Shown here: one piece after another, positions 16,445-25,584 of the stretch
How positions within the stretch are numbered: position 1 is the first letter of the stretch
Layout: every line of letters begins with the position of its first letter
Assembly (NCBI GenBank): GCA_012510495.1
Contig: JAAZHX010000052.1
Span: 1-37,422 of the forward strand
Source: Smithella sp.
GTDB lineage: Bacteria > Desulfobacterota > Syntrophia > Syntrophales > Smithellaceae
Direction: 5' to 3'
DNA: 37,422 bases
The notes under the pieces: model-generated
Databases searched by the model: none
Told to the model about the DNA's origin: nothing
The model's input: the letters and a program-made list of their open reading frames with translations, nothing else
Program-made: the position numbers and the translations under genes

Positions 16445-19400
16445 TTGACGACTCAAAAGAAAATCATTTTATTTTTTGGAACAGGCGCTGCCGCGGTCGC
16501 CGTTCTTCTGGTATCCGCCTGGCTCTTCGTTTCCTGGAAACTCTCCCAACCGGATGCCTTCAGGGAACCGCTGACGAAAATCATCAGCCAGGAACTGAAC
16601 CGCCCCGTCCATTACGATGAGGGAAGCGGCTCTCTTTCCCTTCGCAAAGGACTGGCATTCAAGTTTACCGGCATCGCCGTCAGGGAAAAGGACGGCGTCT
16701 CCGGTTTCATCAATATCCGTTCCGCCCGTCTGCGCCTGGACATTCTTCCCCTTCTGAAAAATCAATTTTCTCTCAGAGATGTTCTTCTGGATCGGCCCGT
16801 CCTCCGGCTGAAGCGGGACATTGCCGGGGAGCTGAACATAGATGATCTTCTGGAAAAGCCCCGGAAGGAAACATCGCTGAAAGTCCGTAATATCACCATA
16901 GAAAAAGGATCGGTGATATTTGAGGATCAGGCCGCGGGAGATGATGGAATCACCACCCGTCTGGATGATCTCGACTGCGTCGTCGATTCCTCTCTGTGGA
17001 GAAACCGGTTTCAATATCAAATCAGCGCGATCTTGGTCGAAGACCGGAACAAAGCGCCTCTTTCCCTGAAAGGAACCTTTGAACCCTCCCCGTCCTACAA
17101 ACCCTTTTGGGCAGGCACCCTGAAATCTTCCATCCGGCTCACAGGATCGGATCTTCAGCATTACGCTGCCTATTTGAAAAATAAGGCGTCCATTGAACAG
17201 CTGGCCGGATTGCTGGATGTGGAAACAATTTTTTCCGGGTCCCTGACAAATTTTTCAGCCAAAGGCAGCGCTACGATGAAAAACGTTCAGATCGCCTGTC
17301 CCAATGCTTTTTCCAATCCACTCACCCCGCGGATGATTCGCCTCGACTACACTCTGAACCGCGACACAGGAAAACTTTCGCTGGACGTGGCACGCCTGGC
17401 AATCGACGGCTTTGAAGCCGGCTGCCGCCTGAACATCGAGGACTTGGACAAGGAAGATTTCTTCCTGACAGTAACTGCCAAAACGTCGGCTTTTTCCCTG
17501 AAGGAAATGCGGCCCTACATTCCCTGGAAAATATTTCCGAAGACAATGGAAAATTTTATTGCCGGGCACATTCGGGACGGCAATTTCCGTCTGAATGAAG
17601 GAACGCTCAAAGGCAGGAAAAGCCAGATCGCGCATATTGATGGGCCGGAAAATGCAGGGGTCCTCTCCCTCCGGGCGGACGTCAACGGGGGCGTTTTTAC
17701 AGCGCATCAAACCGCGCCGGATTTTCATGACATCCGCGGTGCTCTGGAGCTTCAAAACCGCCGGTTCCGGCTGCGCGGCATGAAAGGGATCTTCGGCCAA
17801 TCGCCCTTTGCGCTGGAAGGAAGCATTTCCGATTTTGCGGGGCCGGGTCCCCTTGAATACACGGCGAACATGATTCTCCAGCCGAGCCGCAAGGAAGTCC
17901 TATGGCTTCTGGGAAAAGAACGGTTCCGTAATTTCAGCTTCAACGGTCCGTCCGCCCTCGATCTGTCGGGAAAAGGAACGGCCTCCGATTTCCGCGTCCA
18001 TGCCCGCTGGGATCTGACCAATGCTTCCTACGCGTTCCCGGACATCTTGGAAAAATCCCCGTCAAAAATAAACCACCTGACCGCCGACCTGACAATCAGC
18101 CAGGCAGCCCCGACGTTTTCTTCCTTCAGGTTTGAGCTGCCACCTGTGATGATCAGCGGTTCGGCAGCCTATCGCTCCTCCGGAGAAATTCCTCTTTCTC
18201 TGCATGCCGAATCGAAAGCCCTGAACCTTCGCGACGCCGCCGCCATGTTTCCTGTCCTGAAAAAAATGAATCCTTCGGGAACCGCCGCGCTCGATGTTTC
18301 CGGCAGGGGCGACCTCCGTCATCCTGTTTCTCTGCAATGGACGGGAAACGCGTCGCTGGGCGGCGTCTCTTTGACGATCCCGGCGCTCGCCAGGCCGATC
18401 ACCGGTTTGACCGGACGGGCATATTTCGAGGGCGGCAAAATGCAAACGGGCCCGCTCAAAGCACGGATCGGAGAAAGCGATTTCGAGGGAACGATCAGAA
18501 TCGACGATTTCCGCAAACCGGCCGTCACGGGTCAGTTCCACACCAATCGGCTCCGTGCTTCCGACCTCGGATGGACAGATTTAAAAGGCGACGTAATGTT
18601 TTCCGGCGTCAGCGCGGATGCGGTCTGGAAAAGCGGAAACATCCTCATCAACCGCCTTTCTTTCGGTCTGGGAAAATCTTTTTTCAACGCGTCAGGTCAC
18701 ATCCGGAACTTTTCTGCGCCGAAAATTACGGTGGAGATGACCTCCCCCTATGTCCATTCCGATGACATCGTCCGTCTTCTCTCTCTGAAAACATCCGGAA
18801 AAGACGAAACCGCGCCCTCCGGCGTAACGGTCGATGCAACCGTTCGGGCAGATGCGGCTTCGCTGGAAGGCGTTGAATTCAGCGCCCTGCAGGCCGCGCT
18901 GAACTACACACCCGGAAAGCTGAATGTCCAGTCCCTGGAGGCGGGCGTGTTTGACGGACGCATCCGGGCAAAAGGCAAAGCGGCCCTTAGTCCGGACGGT
19001 TGGAACCGCTATGAAGCGGATCTCGCCGTCAACAGAATCAGCCTGGCAAAGCTCCAGAGCATCATGGACGTCGGAAACGGCCTGATCACCGGCAGTCTGT
19101 CTGTCTCCGGAAACCTGACGGCTTCCGGAAGTCAAGCCGCCAATCTGAAGAAAACGGCGGCCGGCACGCTGCAAATCCGGGCAGAGAAAGGCGTTTTGAA
19201 AAAGTTTCCCGTTCTTTCCAAAATCTTTTCCCTGCTGAATGTTTCGCAGCTCGTCCGGCTGAAACTGCCGGACATGGCCAAAGACGGAATGCCCTACAAC
19301 GCCATCACCGCCCAGATCTCCGTGCAAAACGGCGTGTTATCTTCAAAAGATTTCTTTATCGCCGGCGACGCAATGGAAATTTCGGCTGCGGGCAGCGTTG

Positions 19401-19681
19401 ACGTCACCCGAAAAGAGCTGGACTGCGTCGCCGGCATTCACCCCCTGCAAACCCTGGATCTGGTTGCGTCAAAAATTCCGGTCGTGGGATGGCTGATTCT
19501 GGATAAAAACGGGAATCTCCTTACCGTTTATGTTAAAATCGACGGCGTCTGGAAAGACCCGAACGTCAAACCCATGCCGGTGAGATCCATTGGAAAGGAA
19601 ACGCTGGGCGTTTTCCGGCGTCTCTTTCAGCTGCCGGAAAAGCTGATCACGGACACGGGGGAAGTCATTCTGGGAAACTAA
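16445..19681 (+). CDS. AsmA-like inner-membrane-anchored protein
   Basis: Large 1078-residue protein of the AsmA/TamB-like group. A single N-terminal membrane anchor (residues about 7-30, IILFFGTGAAAVAVLLVSAW) is followed by a long, beta-rich periplasmic part with repeated short segments. The N-terminal region has the AsmA-type pattern SARLRLDILPLLKNQ then VLLDRPVLRLKRD and LNIDDLL. The C-terminal third (from about residue 800) looks like the AsmA C-terminal domain, with LAVNRISLAKLQS and GNGLITGSLSVSGNLTASG. Such proteins bridge the envelope and are linked to lipid transport to the outer membrane, so they imply a Gram-negative cell. The start is TTG (16445-16447) with AAAGG six bases before it. 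It is 10 bases from the YihY gene, whose ribosome binding site directly follows the stop. Confidence 0.88.
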   Translation: MTTQKKIILFFGTGAAAVAVLLVSAWLFVSWKLSQPDAFREPLTKIISQELNRPVHYDEGSGSLSLRKGLAFKFTGIAVREKDGVSGFINIRSARLRLDILPLLKNQFSLRDVLLDRPVLRLKRDIAGELNIDDLLEKPRKETSLKVRNITIEKGSVIFEDQAAGDDGITTRLDDLDCVVDSSLWRNRFQYQISAILVEDRNKAPLSLKGTFEPSPSYKPFWAGTLKSSIRLTGSDLQHYAAYLKNKASIEQLAGLLDVETIFSGSLTNFSAKGSATMKNVQIACPNAFSNPLTPRMIRLDYTLNRDTGKLSLDVARLAIDGFEAGCRLNIEDLDKEDFFLTVTAKTSAFSLKEMRPYIPWKIFPKTMENFIAGHIRDGNFRLNEGTLKGRKSQIAHIDGPENAGVLSLRADVNGGVFTAHQTAPDFHDIRGALELQNRRFRLRGMKGIFGQSPFALEGSISDFAGPGPLEYTANMILQPSRKEVLWLLGKERFRNFSFNGPSALDLSGKGTASDFRVHARWDLTNASYAFPDILEKSPSKINHLTADLTISQAAPTFSSFRFELPPVMISGSAAYRSSGEIPLSLHAESKALNLRDAAAMFPVLKKMNPSGTAALDVSGRGDLRHPVSLQWTGNASLGGVSLTIPALARPITGLTGRAYFEGGKMQTGPLKARIGESDFEGTIRIDDFRKPAVTGQFHTNRLRASDLGWTDLKGDVMFSGVSADAVWKSGNILINRLSFGLGKSFFNASGHIRNFSAPKITVEMTSPYVHSDDIVRLLSLKTSGKDETAPSGVTVDATVRADAASLEGVEFSALQAALNYTPGKLNVQSLEAGVFDGRIRAKGKAALSPDGWNRYEADLAVNRISLAKLQSIMDVGNGLITGSLSVSGNLTASGSQAANLKKTAAGTLQIRAEKGVLKKFPVLSKIFSLLNVSQLVRLKLPDMAKDGMPYNAITAQISVQNGVLSSKDFFIAGDAMEISAAGSVDVTRKELDCVAGIHPLQTLDLVASKIPVVGWLILDKNGNLLTVYVKIDGVWKDPNVKPMPVRSIGKETLGVFRRLFQLPEKLITDTGEVILGN

Positions 19682-19691
19682 AGGAGGCATT

Positions 19692-21029
19692 ATGACCGAA
19701 AACAAAACACGGGTTCAAAAAACCATGGATTTCATCCGGAGAGACATCTGGAGAATTCGCGGCACGGGGCTTCCCCCGGGAAAATCTTTTTTTCTGAAAC
19801 TCGCCAGGGTGCTGATCCTTTCCATCCGTGGCTTTGACGAAGACAAGTGCCAGCTCCGCGCCTCCTCGCTGACGTTTTATTCACTGATCTCCATCGTTCC
19901 CATCGCGGCCATGGCCTTCGGCATCGCCAAAGGTTTCGGCTTTCAGAAAGTTCTGGAAGAACAACTGCGCGAAAAACTTGCCGGCCACGAAGACATTCTG
20001 GCCAATGTGATTCAGTTTTCCGACGCCCTTCTGGCCAACACGAAGGGCGGCTTGATTGCCGGCATCGGCCTGGTGGTTCTTTTCTGGGCCGTCGTCAAAA
20101 TGCTGCGGCAGATCGAAGTATCTTTCAACGACATCTGGGGCGTTCGGGAAAAAAGAACCTTCGGCCGGATGTTCGGCGATTATCTGTCGCTTATCCTGAT
20201 CTGCCCGGTCATCCTTGTTCTATCGAGCGGCGTGAATGTTTTTATTACCACGCAGGTGAGTCTGATTCTGGAGAAATTCGCAATTTTGGGAAGCTTCGGG
20301 CCCATCATATTTTTTCTTCTGAAACTGCTGCCCTATACCCTCATGTGGACGCTTTTCACCTTCCTCTACATTTTCATGCCGAACACGCACGTGAAATTTT
20401 CCGTCGGTCTCATCGCGGGGATCATCACCGGGACCGCCTTTCAGGTAGTCGAATGGGCCTATATCACTTTCCAGATCGGAGTTGCGCAATACAACGCCAT
20501 CTACGGAAGCTTCGCCGCCCTGCCCCTTTTCCTCGTCTGGCTCCAGCTGAGCTGGCTGATCGTTTTATACGGAGCGGAGCTGTCGTTTGCCTACCAGAAC
20601 GTGGAAACCTACGAGTTCGAACCGGACGCGCTGGCGGCCAGCCACCGACTTCGGACGCTGCTTTCCCTGCACATCACCCGTTATCTGGTTTGGCGGTTCG
20701 CCCGGGGAGAAAAACCGGCGACGGCCCGCGATATTTCCAATCAACTGGAGATTCCCATCCGCTTTGTCAACGACATTCTGTTCCATCTGGTGAGAAGCGA
20801 TATTCTTTCGCTGGCCCGGACGGAGGGAAGCGAGGAACAGGGGTATCAGCCGGCGCGCGATATCAACACACTGACCGTGCAGTATGTCGTCAACGCGATG
20901 GATAAACGGGGACTGAACCAGACGCCTTTCACGCAGTCCCCCGAATTTGCCGCCCTTTCGGCTTCCCTGGAAACCTTTGATCAAGCCATCGAGCGCCAGC
21001 CGGCAAACAAGCTGCTCAAGGATTTGTAG
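19692..21029 (+). CDS. YihY/virulence factor BrkB family membrane protein
   Basis: Integral membrane protein of 445 residues. The first 300 residues hold about six hydrophobic segments with family motifs RASSLTFYSLISIVPI (56-71), FWAVVKMLRQIEVSFNDIWG (131-150) and YGSFAALPLFLVWLQLSW (271-288). The family was once annotated as ribonuclease BN, which is now considered wrong; its function is still unclear. After the membrane part, residues about 325-375 look like a winged-helix domain (GEKPATARDISNQLEI), an extension seen in some longer members. GGAGG four bases before the ATG is an excellent ribosome binding site. It appears co-transcribed with the AsmA-like gene. Confidence 0.92.
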   Translation: MTENKTRVQKTMDFIRRDIWRIRGTGLPPGKSFFLKLARVLILSIRGFDEDKCQLRASSLTFYSLISIVPIAAMAFGIAKGFGFQKVLEEQLREKLAGHEDILANVIQFSDALLANTKGGLIAGIGLVVLFWAVVKMLRQIEVSFNDIWGVREKRTFGRMFGDYLSLILICPVILVLSSGVNVFITTQVSLILEKFAILGSFGPIIFFLLKLLPYTLMWTLFTFLYIFMPNTHVKFSVGLIAGIITGTAFQVVEWAYITFQIGVAQYNAIYGSFAALPLFLVWLQLSWLIVLYGAELSFAYQNVETYEFEPDALAASHRLRTLLSLHITRYLVWRFARGEKPATARDISNQLEIPIRFVNDILFHLVRSDILSLARTEGSEEQGYQPARDINTLTVQYVVNAMDKRGLNQTPFTQSPEFAALSASLETFDQAIERQPANKLLKDL

Positions 21030-21030
21030 C

Positions 21031-21421
21031 ATGATTGCAAAGAGACCATTTTTATTTTGCGCACTGCCGGGAATAGCCTGTCTGTGCTGAGTGGCGGGCT
21101 GCGCTCCAACACATATCGCAATGCAGGTCGAAAGTCATGCAGCGCCGAACTTCAATGCCTCGGGCCATAAAAGATTTTCCTTTCTTTCTCCGGAGAGCGA
21201 AAAGCCCCTGACTCAAAAGCTGCTGGCCCTCATTCGCAGCGAGATGGAAAAGAAGGGATTTGTCCATGACGACAGAAATCCGAATATCCTCGTCGCTGTG
21301 AAGGCAGGCATAACCACCGAGAAAAAGCGGCGCCGGATTCCTGGTCAGCGGTATGCTCCGGAACTATCCGGCCGGACAGAGCAAATCCCGCGTGACCCTC
21401 AAGCTTCACGAATACGGATGA
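21031..21421 (+). pseudogene. Broken DUF4136-type lipoprotein gene
   Basis: One base after the YihY stop an ATG opens MIAKRPFLFCALPGIACLC, a lipoprotein signal peptide that is cut by TGA (21088-21090) just before the lipobox VAGC. The same frame then continues with FNASGHKRFSFLSP, LLALIRSEMEKKGFV and NPNILVAVKAGITTEKK, the layout of DUF4136 lipoproteins. The C-terminal strand (SGMLRNYPAGQ, SRVTLKLHEYG, stop 21419-21421) is in the +1 frame, and the usual middle of the domain appears to be missing. At least one nonsense and one frameshift or deletion lesion is therefore present. The intact form would be an outer-membrane-anchored lipoprotein of unknown role. Confidence 0.75.
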
Positions 21422-21460
21422 CGAGTGCATTCACGATCCTCTACCCCATCGGCGTCCCCG

Positions 21461-22690
21461 TCAGCTCCTGCGACTCCGGGTCATCAGGATGATGCCGGCC
21501 ACGGCCGCAACCAGACAGAGACAGATATACAGCGCGAAGGCCAGGGAATAACTTTTCGTCCAGTCGTAAATAAAGCCGGAAAGCGGCACGCCCACCGCCG
21601 TTCCCAGCGTCGTGAAGATGTTGAGCAGTCCGTAGATCACCGCGAAATGTTTCTGCCCCAGAACTTTCGCCGTCATGAGCGGCGGCAGAACGGTGCGCAC
21701 CGCGATGGAAAAACCGAAAAGGATGCTGAAAACAACCGCCACCCACATCAGTTGCGCCCCGTACAGCAGGAGAATGGCAACAATCAGTCCGGCCATGCAG
21801 ACCAGATAGCTTTTCAAAAGGCCCAGCCGGTCGGCCAGACTGCCCGCCAGCACCTTGCCGACAATCAGCATGGCCATATGCAGGGACATCAGCGCCGTGG
21901 CAGTCGTGGAAGAAAATCCGATGTCCGTAAGGTAGGGCACGATGTGGTGCAAAACGCCCATGTTGGCGACGGCGATGAGCAGGATGATCGCGGCCAGAAG
22001 CCAGAAGGCGACGCCGCGGACCGCCGCGGAGGCCGTCACCCCCTCCTGTTCACCGGCCGTTTGGCTCGCCAGCGCGGCTTCACCGCCGTACGGCAACAGC
22101 CCCTTGTCAGCCGGCTTCGCGCGGACAATGAAAACCGCGGTCGGGATCGACAGAATGCCGATGATCAGGCCGAAGGCCAGATAGGCGGCCTGCCAGCCAT
22201 GGTGCAGGATGATCCAGTTGGCCAGCGGGTTGAAGATCATCCCGCCGACGCCCGTGGCGGCAAAGACAATCCCCATCGCCAGTCCCCTCCGGTCGATGAA
22301 CCAGTTGGTAATCATCATGGAGACGGGAATGATGTGCGATCCCGCGCTGCCGATCCCCAGAAATACGGCCAGAATGTAGAACTGCGGAAGCGTCCGGCAC
22401 TGGGAAAAGAGCGCGAAACTCGCGGCCATGATTGAGGTGGAGATCGTCATGATGACGCGGATGTCATAGCGTTCCAGAAGTTTACCCATCACCGGCGCCA
22501 TGACCATCATGGCCAGCGCCGCAACGGTGAAATACATAGTGAATCCGCCCCGGGTGAAGCCCAGGGATTCGGAAACGGGCTTAACAAAAACCCCCATGGA
22601 ATTCATGATGATTCCGATACCGGCAAAATTGAGAAAAAAAGCGCCGACGACAATCCACCATCCGTAGAAAATCTTCTGTTGTGATTTCAT
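21461..22690 (-). CDS. MFS transporter (monocarboxylate/oxalate-formate antiporter-like)
   Basis: Major facilitator of 409 residues with twelve hydrophobic segments. The N-terminal FYGWWIVVGAFFLNFAGIG, GVFVKPVSESLG and the mid segment DRRGLAMGIVFAATGVGGMI are typical of MFS members related to the oxalate/formate antiporter and monocarboxylate carriers. The central loop (residues about 200-225) is hydrophilic. As the last gene of the minus-strand catabolic series it probably imports the substrate or exports an organic acid product; the substrate is not evident. AAGG lies shortly before the ATG. The gap to the alcohol dehydrogenase gene (141 bases) is the largest in the series, so a separate promoter is possible, though I see no good -35/-10 pair in it. 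Confidence 0.9.
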   Translation of the reverse strand: MKSQQKIFYGWWIVVGAFFLNFAGIGIIMNSMGVFVKPVSESLGFTRGGFTMYFTVAALAMMVMAPVMGKLLERYDIRVIMTISTSIMAASFALFSQCRTLPQFYILAVFLGIGSAGSHIIPVSMMITNWFIDRRGLAMGIVFAATGVGGMIFNPLANWIILHHGWQAAYLAFGLIIGILSIPTAVFIVRAKPADKGLLPYGGEAALASQTAGEQEGVTASAAVRGVAFWLLAAIILLIAVANMGVLHHIVPYLTDIGFSSTTATALMSLHMAMLIVGKVLAGSLADRLGLLKSYLVCMAGLIVAILLLYGAQLMWVAVVFSILFGFSIAVRTVLPPLMTAKVLGQKHFAVIYGLLNIFTTLGTAVGVPLSGFIYDWTKSYSLAFALYICLCLVAAVAGIILMTRSRRS

Positions 22691-22831
22691 TGGACCTTCC
22701 CCTTTTAATAGTTATCGTTGTTCGTATGTTATTGAAAAGAACATCCTTACAGGCTGGAAAACTCATTCACTCGCATGACTTTCCATCTCCATGATTCCTG
22801 AATTTTCCCGCCTATCCAACGTGATACGACA

Positions 22832-24022
22832 TTATTTACTGAAGGACAGATCGAGGATAATATCAACAGCTTCCACGGGAAGCGGGAATCTGAAGCCGGC
22901 TATGTCGGTTTTGACGCGGAATCTCAAATCGTCCTTATCCTCAGGCGTGAGTTTATGCGGAAACACCGCCGGGATGCCCAGTTGTTTTTTGAAGTCTTCC
23001 ACCGCTGCGACCGCGACCCCATAGGTTTGTTCAGGAGTTAGGCCATCGGTCTTCACTCCAAAAGCCTCCGCAAAGTCACAAATTCTGGGCAGGTAAAGAG
23101 GAAAAAGAATGCTCATGACATGAGACATCAGGACGGCATTGGCCAGTCCATGCGATATATTCAGTTTAGGTCCGATGGCGTGAGCGAAGTTATGAATGGG
23201 CGCGGACCCGTTTGCTTTGGAATAGGCCTGCATGCCCATGTTGCTGGCTATAAGCATTTGCATACGGGCTTCCACATTCCTGCCGTCCTGAACGGCGATG
23301 GGCAGATACTTTTTGATCAGTTTAATGGCATGAATGGCAAAAGCGTCGGATAAGGAATTGGCATTTCTTGCAAAGAAGGCTTCAATGCAATGAGACAGGG
23401 CGTCACAACCGGTTTCCGCGGTTAAGCTCGGCGGCAGACTCAAGGTAACCTGCGGGTCCAAAACACAAACCTGCGCGGGGAGATGTGGGTGAACGATATT
23501 GCCCTTCAATCCTTCCTCTTCCACCATGATAACCGCTCCCGGCGAAGATTCAGCCCCGGTGCCGGCCGTGGTAGGCACGGCGATATGAGGAAAAGTGAGG
23601 GGTTGAACGGTCAGGCCTCCATGAAGTCCGGCGGTCGCACGCATGAGTTCCGCTATATCCCGAACCCCGTAGCCCAGCATGATTTTTAACCCTTTTACGG
23701 CATCCAATACGCTGCCGCCTCCAACGGCCAGGAGGCCTTCAACGCCATTTTCACCGCACCAGCGAAGGCACTCATTGACAATCAACGATTTTGCGTCCTG
23801 CTCAATTCCGTCATAGACACCGGCCACGATTGGCGCGCCCTGTATTTCGATAACGTCTTTTACCATATCAACCACACCGGCTTTCATCAGGCCTTTATCC
23901 GTGATGATCCCGATTCTTCTGGCGCCCATCGCTTTGAAGTGTGTACCGATCTGGGTAATACTTCCAAACCCGATATCCAAAACGCCACGGTGTTCCCAGG
24001 CAACGTATTGCGTCATGCTCAT
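22832..24022 (-). CDS. Iron-containing alcohol dehydrogenase
   Basis: Group III NAD(P)-dependent alcohol dehydrogenase, 396 residues, with the usual two-domain layout. Nucleotide-binding GGGS is at 101-104, the family signature PTTAGTGAES at 150-159, and the metal ligands are Asp207 and His211 (CDALSHCIEAF), His281 (FAHAIG) and His291 (ISHG). The expected job is interconversion of an alcohol and an aldehyde; substrate range cannot be predicted. AAGGAGG eight bases before MSMTQY gives a clear start. It sits 24 bases after the aldehyde dehydrogenase gene, which suggests the two act on the same carbon chain, together with the aldehyde:ferredoxin oxidoreductase upstream. Confidence 0.95.
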   Translation of the reverse strand: MSMTQYVAWEHRGVLDIGFGSITQIGTHFKAMGARRIGIITDKGLMKAGVVDMVKDVIEIQGAPIVAGVYDGIEQDAKSLIVNECLRWCGENGVEGLLAVGGGSVLDAVKGLKIMLGYGVRDIAELMRATAGLHGGLTVQPLTFPHIAVPTTAGTGAESSPGAVIMVEEEGLKGNIVHPHLPAQVCVLDPQVTLSLPPSLTAETGCDALSHCIEAFFARNANSLSDAFAIHAIKLIKKYLPIAVQDGRNVEARMQMLIASNMGMQAYSKANGSAPIHNFAHAIGPKLNISHGLANAVLMSHVMSILFPLYLPRICDFAEAFGVKTDGLTPEQTYGVAVAAVEDFKKQLGIPAVFPHKLTPEDKDDLRFRVKTDIAGFRFPLPVEAVDIILDLSFSK

Positions 24023-24046
24023 GTAAGAAACCTCCTTAGGCTTTAA

Positions 24047-25561
24047 TTAGTATTTGATCCCCAATAGATAGTTCCAGAACTTATCCTTGGCACTGGCGGT
24101 CATATCCTGGCAAATATGCTTCACATAGCTATATTCCCGGAGCGAATCAAATGCCTTCTCCGTACCGATACCGCTCTGTTTATATCCTCCGAACGGAGCA
24201 TCGGCTCTCGTTAAATGATAAATATTGATAAATACCGTCCCGGTGCGAATCCGGGTTGCAAGTTTCTGCGCGCGAGCGACGTTGGTGCTGACGATGCCTC
24301 CAGCCAGCCCGTACATCGTGTCATTGGCCATGGCCAGGGCTTCCTCATCGTCATCATAGGGGATAACGCATTGAACAGGTCCGAAGATTTCTTCCCGGAC
24401 TTGCTTCATCTGATTGTTGCAGTTCATGAAAATGGTGGGCTCAAAAAAGAAGCCACGATCATATTCCGGGCCTGCAAGACGGTTGCCGCCGCAGGCCGCC
24501 TCCGCCCCTTCTTCCCTGCCAATTGCAACATATCGCATGATGGTGTTCAGCTGTGCCTCGGAAGCAATGGGGCCCTGATCCGTCAGAGGATCCAATTGGT
24601 TCCCAATTTTGAGCAACTTAATTTTTTCGATCATGCCCGACACGAGGGCATCCTGCATCTTTCGCGGCACGAACAACCGTGTTCCCGATAAACAGATTTG
24701 GCCCTGATGAAAGAGGAAAGCCGTCAATCCTGTGTTAATTGCCACATCCAAGTCCGCATCATCGAGCACAATGAGAGGCGATTTTCCGCCCAGTTCAAGC
24801 GTGATTTTCTTGATCGTGTCCGCAGCCAAATGGTAAATTTCACGGCCTACTTCCGTCGATCCGGTTAAGGAAATCTTGCCGACATCAGGATGCCGCGCCA
24901 GGGCGTGACCTACCGTTCGGCCGGGACCTGTAACAACGTTCAACACGCCGTCCGGCACACCCGCTTCTTTCGCCAGACGAGCCAATTCCAGGGTTGTAAT
25001 GGGTGTGATGCTGGCAGGCTTCATGATCATGCTGTTGCCCATCGCCAGCGCCGGAGCAATTTTTGCGCCGGCTGAAGAAAGAGGAACATTCCAGGGGGCA
25101 ATGCCGAGACATACGCCGATGGGTTCACGTTTCATAAAGCTGTGAAGAGGCGCGGAAGGCGCGTAAGGAGCATACTCCACCTCGGGAAACAGATCAAGCA
25201 GCTGCGCCGTCATATGAAAGGACAAGAGGCAACTGCCGACATCGATTAAACTGGTTTGCCGGATGGGAGCGCCGCAGGTAAGCGACTCCAGGTAGGCTAA
25301 CCGGGCGCTGTTTTTGAAGAGCAGTTTGGCCATATTGCCTAAAATACGCGCTCTCTCACCCTTGCTCTTGTTGGCCCAGACCCCCGACTCGAAAGCTCTG
25401 CGGGATGCATCAACAGCCTTTTCCACATCTGCCGGCCCCGCCAGGGGCACTCGGGCTACGATCTCTTGATTGGCCGGATTGATAACATCCATCATCTCCC
25501 CTGATTCGCTATCCACCCATTGGCCGTCGATGAACATCTTGTATTCCATGATGTCGCTCAT
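24047..25561 (-). CDS. NAD(P)-dependent aldehyde dehydrogenase
   Basis: Aldehyde dehydrogenase superfamily, 504 residues, oxidising an aldehyde to the carboxylic acid. Seen are FIDGQWVDSESG at the N-terminus, IAPWNVP with Asn158, Lys181 in MIMKPAS, the cofactor turn LTGSTEVG (232-239), the general base Glu256 in LELGGKSP, and catalytic Cys290 in HQGQICLSGTR. All catalytic residues are present, which separates it from acylating or inactive homologues. AGGGGG nine bases before the ATG supports this start; a second Met at residue 5 is possible. The gene follows the AOR gene by 23 bases and precedes the iron alcohol dehydrogenase, forming an alcohol-aldehyde-acid block. Confidence 0.95.
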   Translation of the reverse strand: MSDIMEYKMFIDGQWVDSESGEMMDVINPANQEIVARVPLAGPADVEKAVDASRRAFESGVWANKSKGERARILGNMAKLLFKNSARLAYLESLTCGAPIRQTSLIDVGSCLLSFHMTAQLLDLFPEVEYAPYAPSAPLHSFMKREPIGVCLGIAPWNVPLSSAGAKIAPALAMGNSMIMKPASITPITTLELARLAKEAGVPDGVLNVVTGPGRTVGHALARHPDVGKISLTGSTEVGREIYHLAADTIKKITLELGGKSPLIVLDDADLDVAINTGLTAFLFHQGQICLSGTRLFVPRKMQDALVSGMIEKIKLLKIGNQLDPLTDQGPIASEAQLNTIMRYVAIGREEGAEAACGGNRLAGPEYDRGFFFEPTIFMNCNNQMKQVREEIFGPVQCVIPYDDDEEALAMANDTMYGLAGGIVSTNVARAQKLATRIRTGTVFINIYHLTRADAPFGGYKQSGIGTEKAFDSLREYSYVKHICQDMTASAKDKFWNYLLGIKY

Positions 25562-25584
25562 AAGTATTTACCCCCTAATGGATT

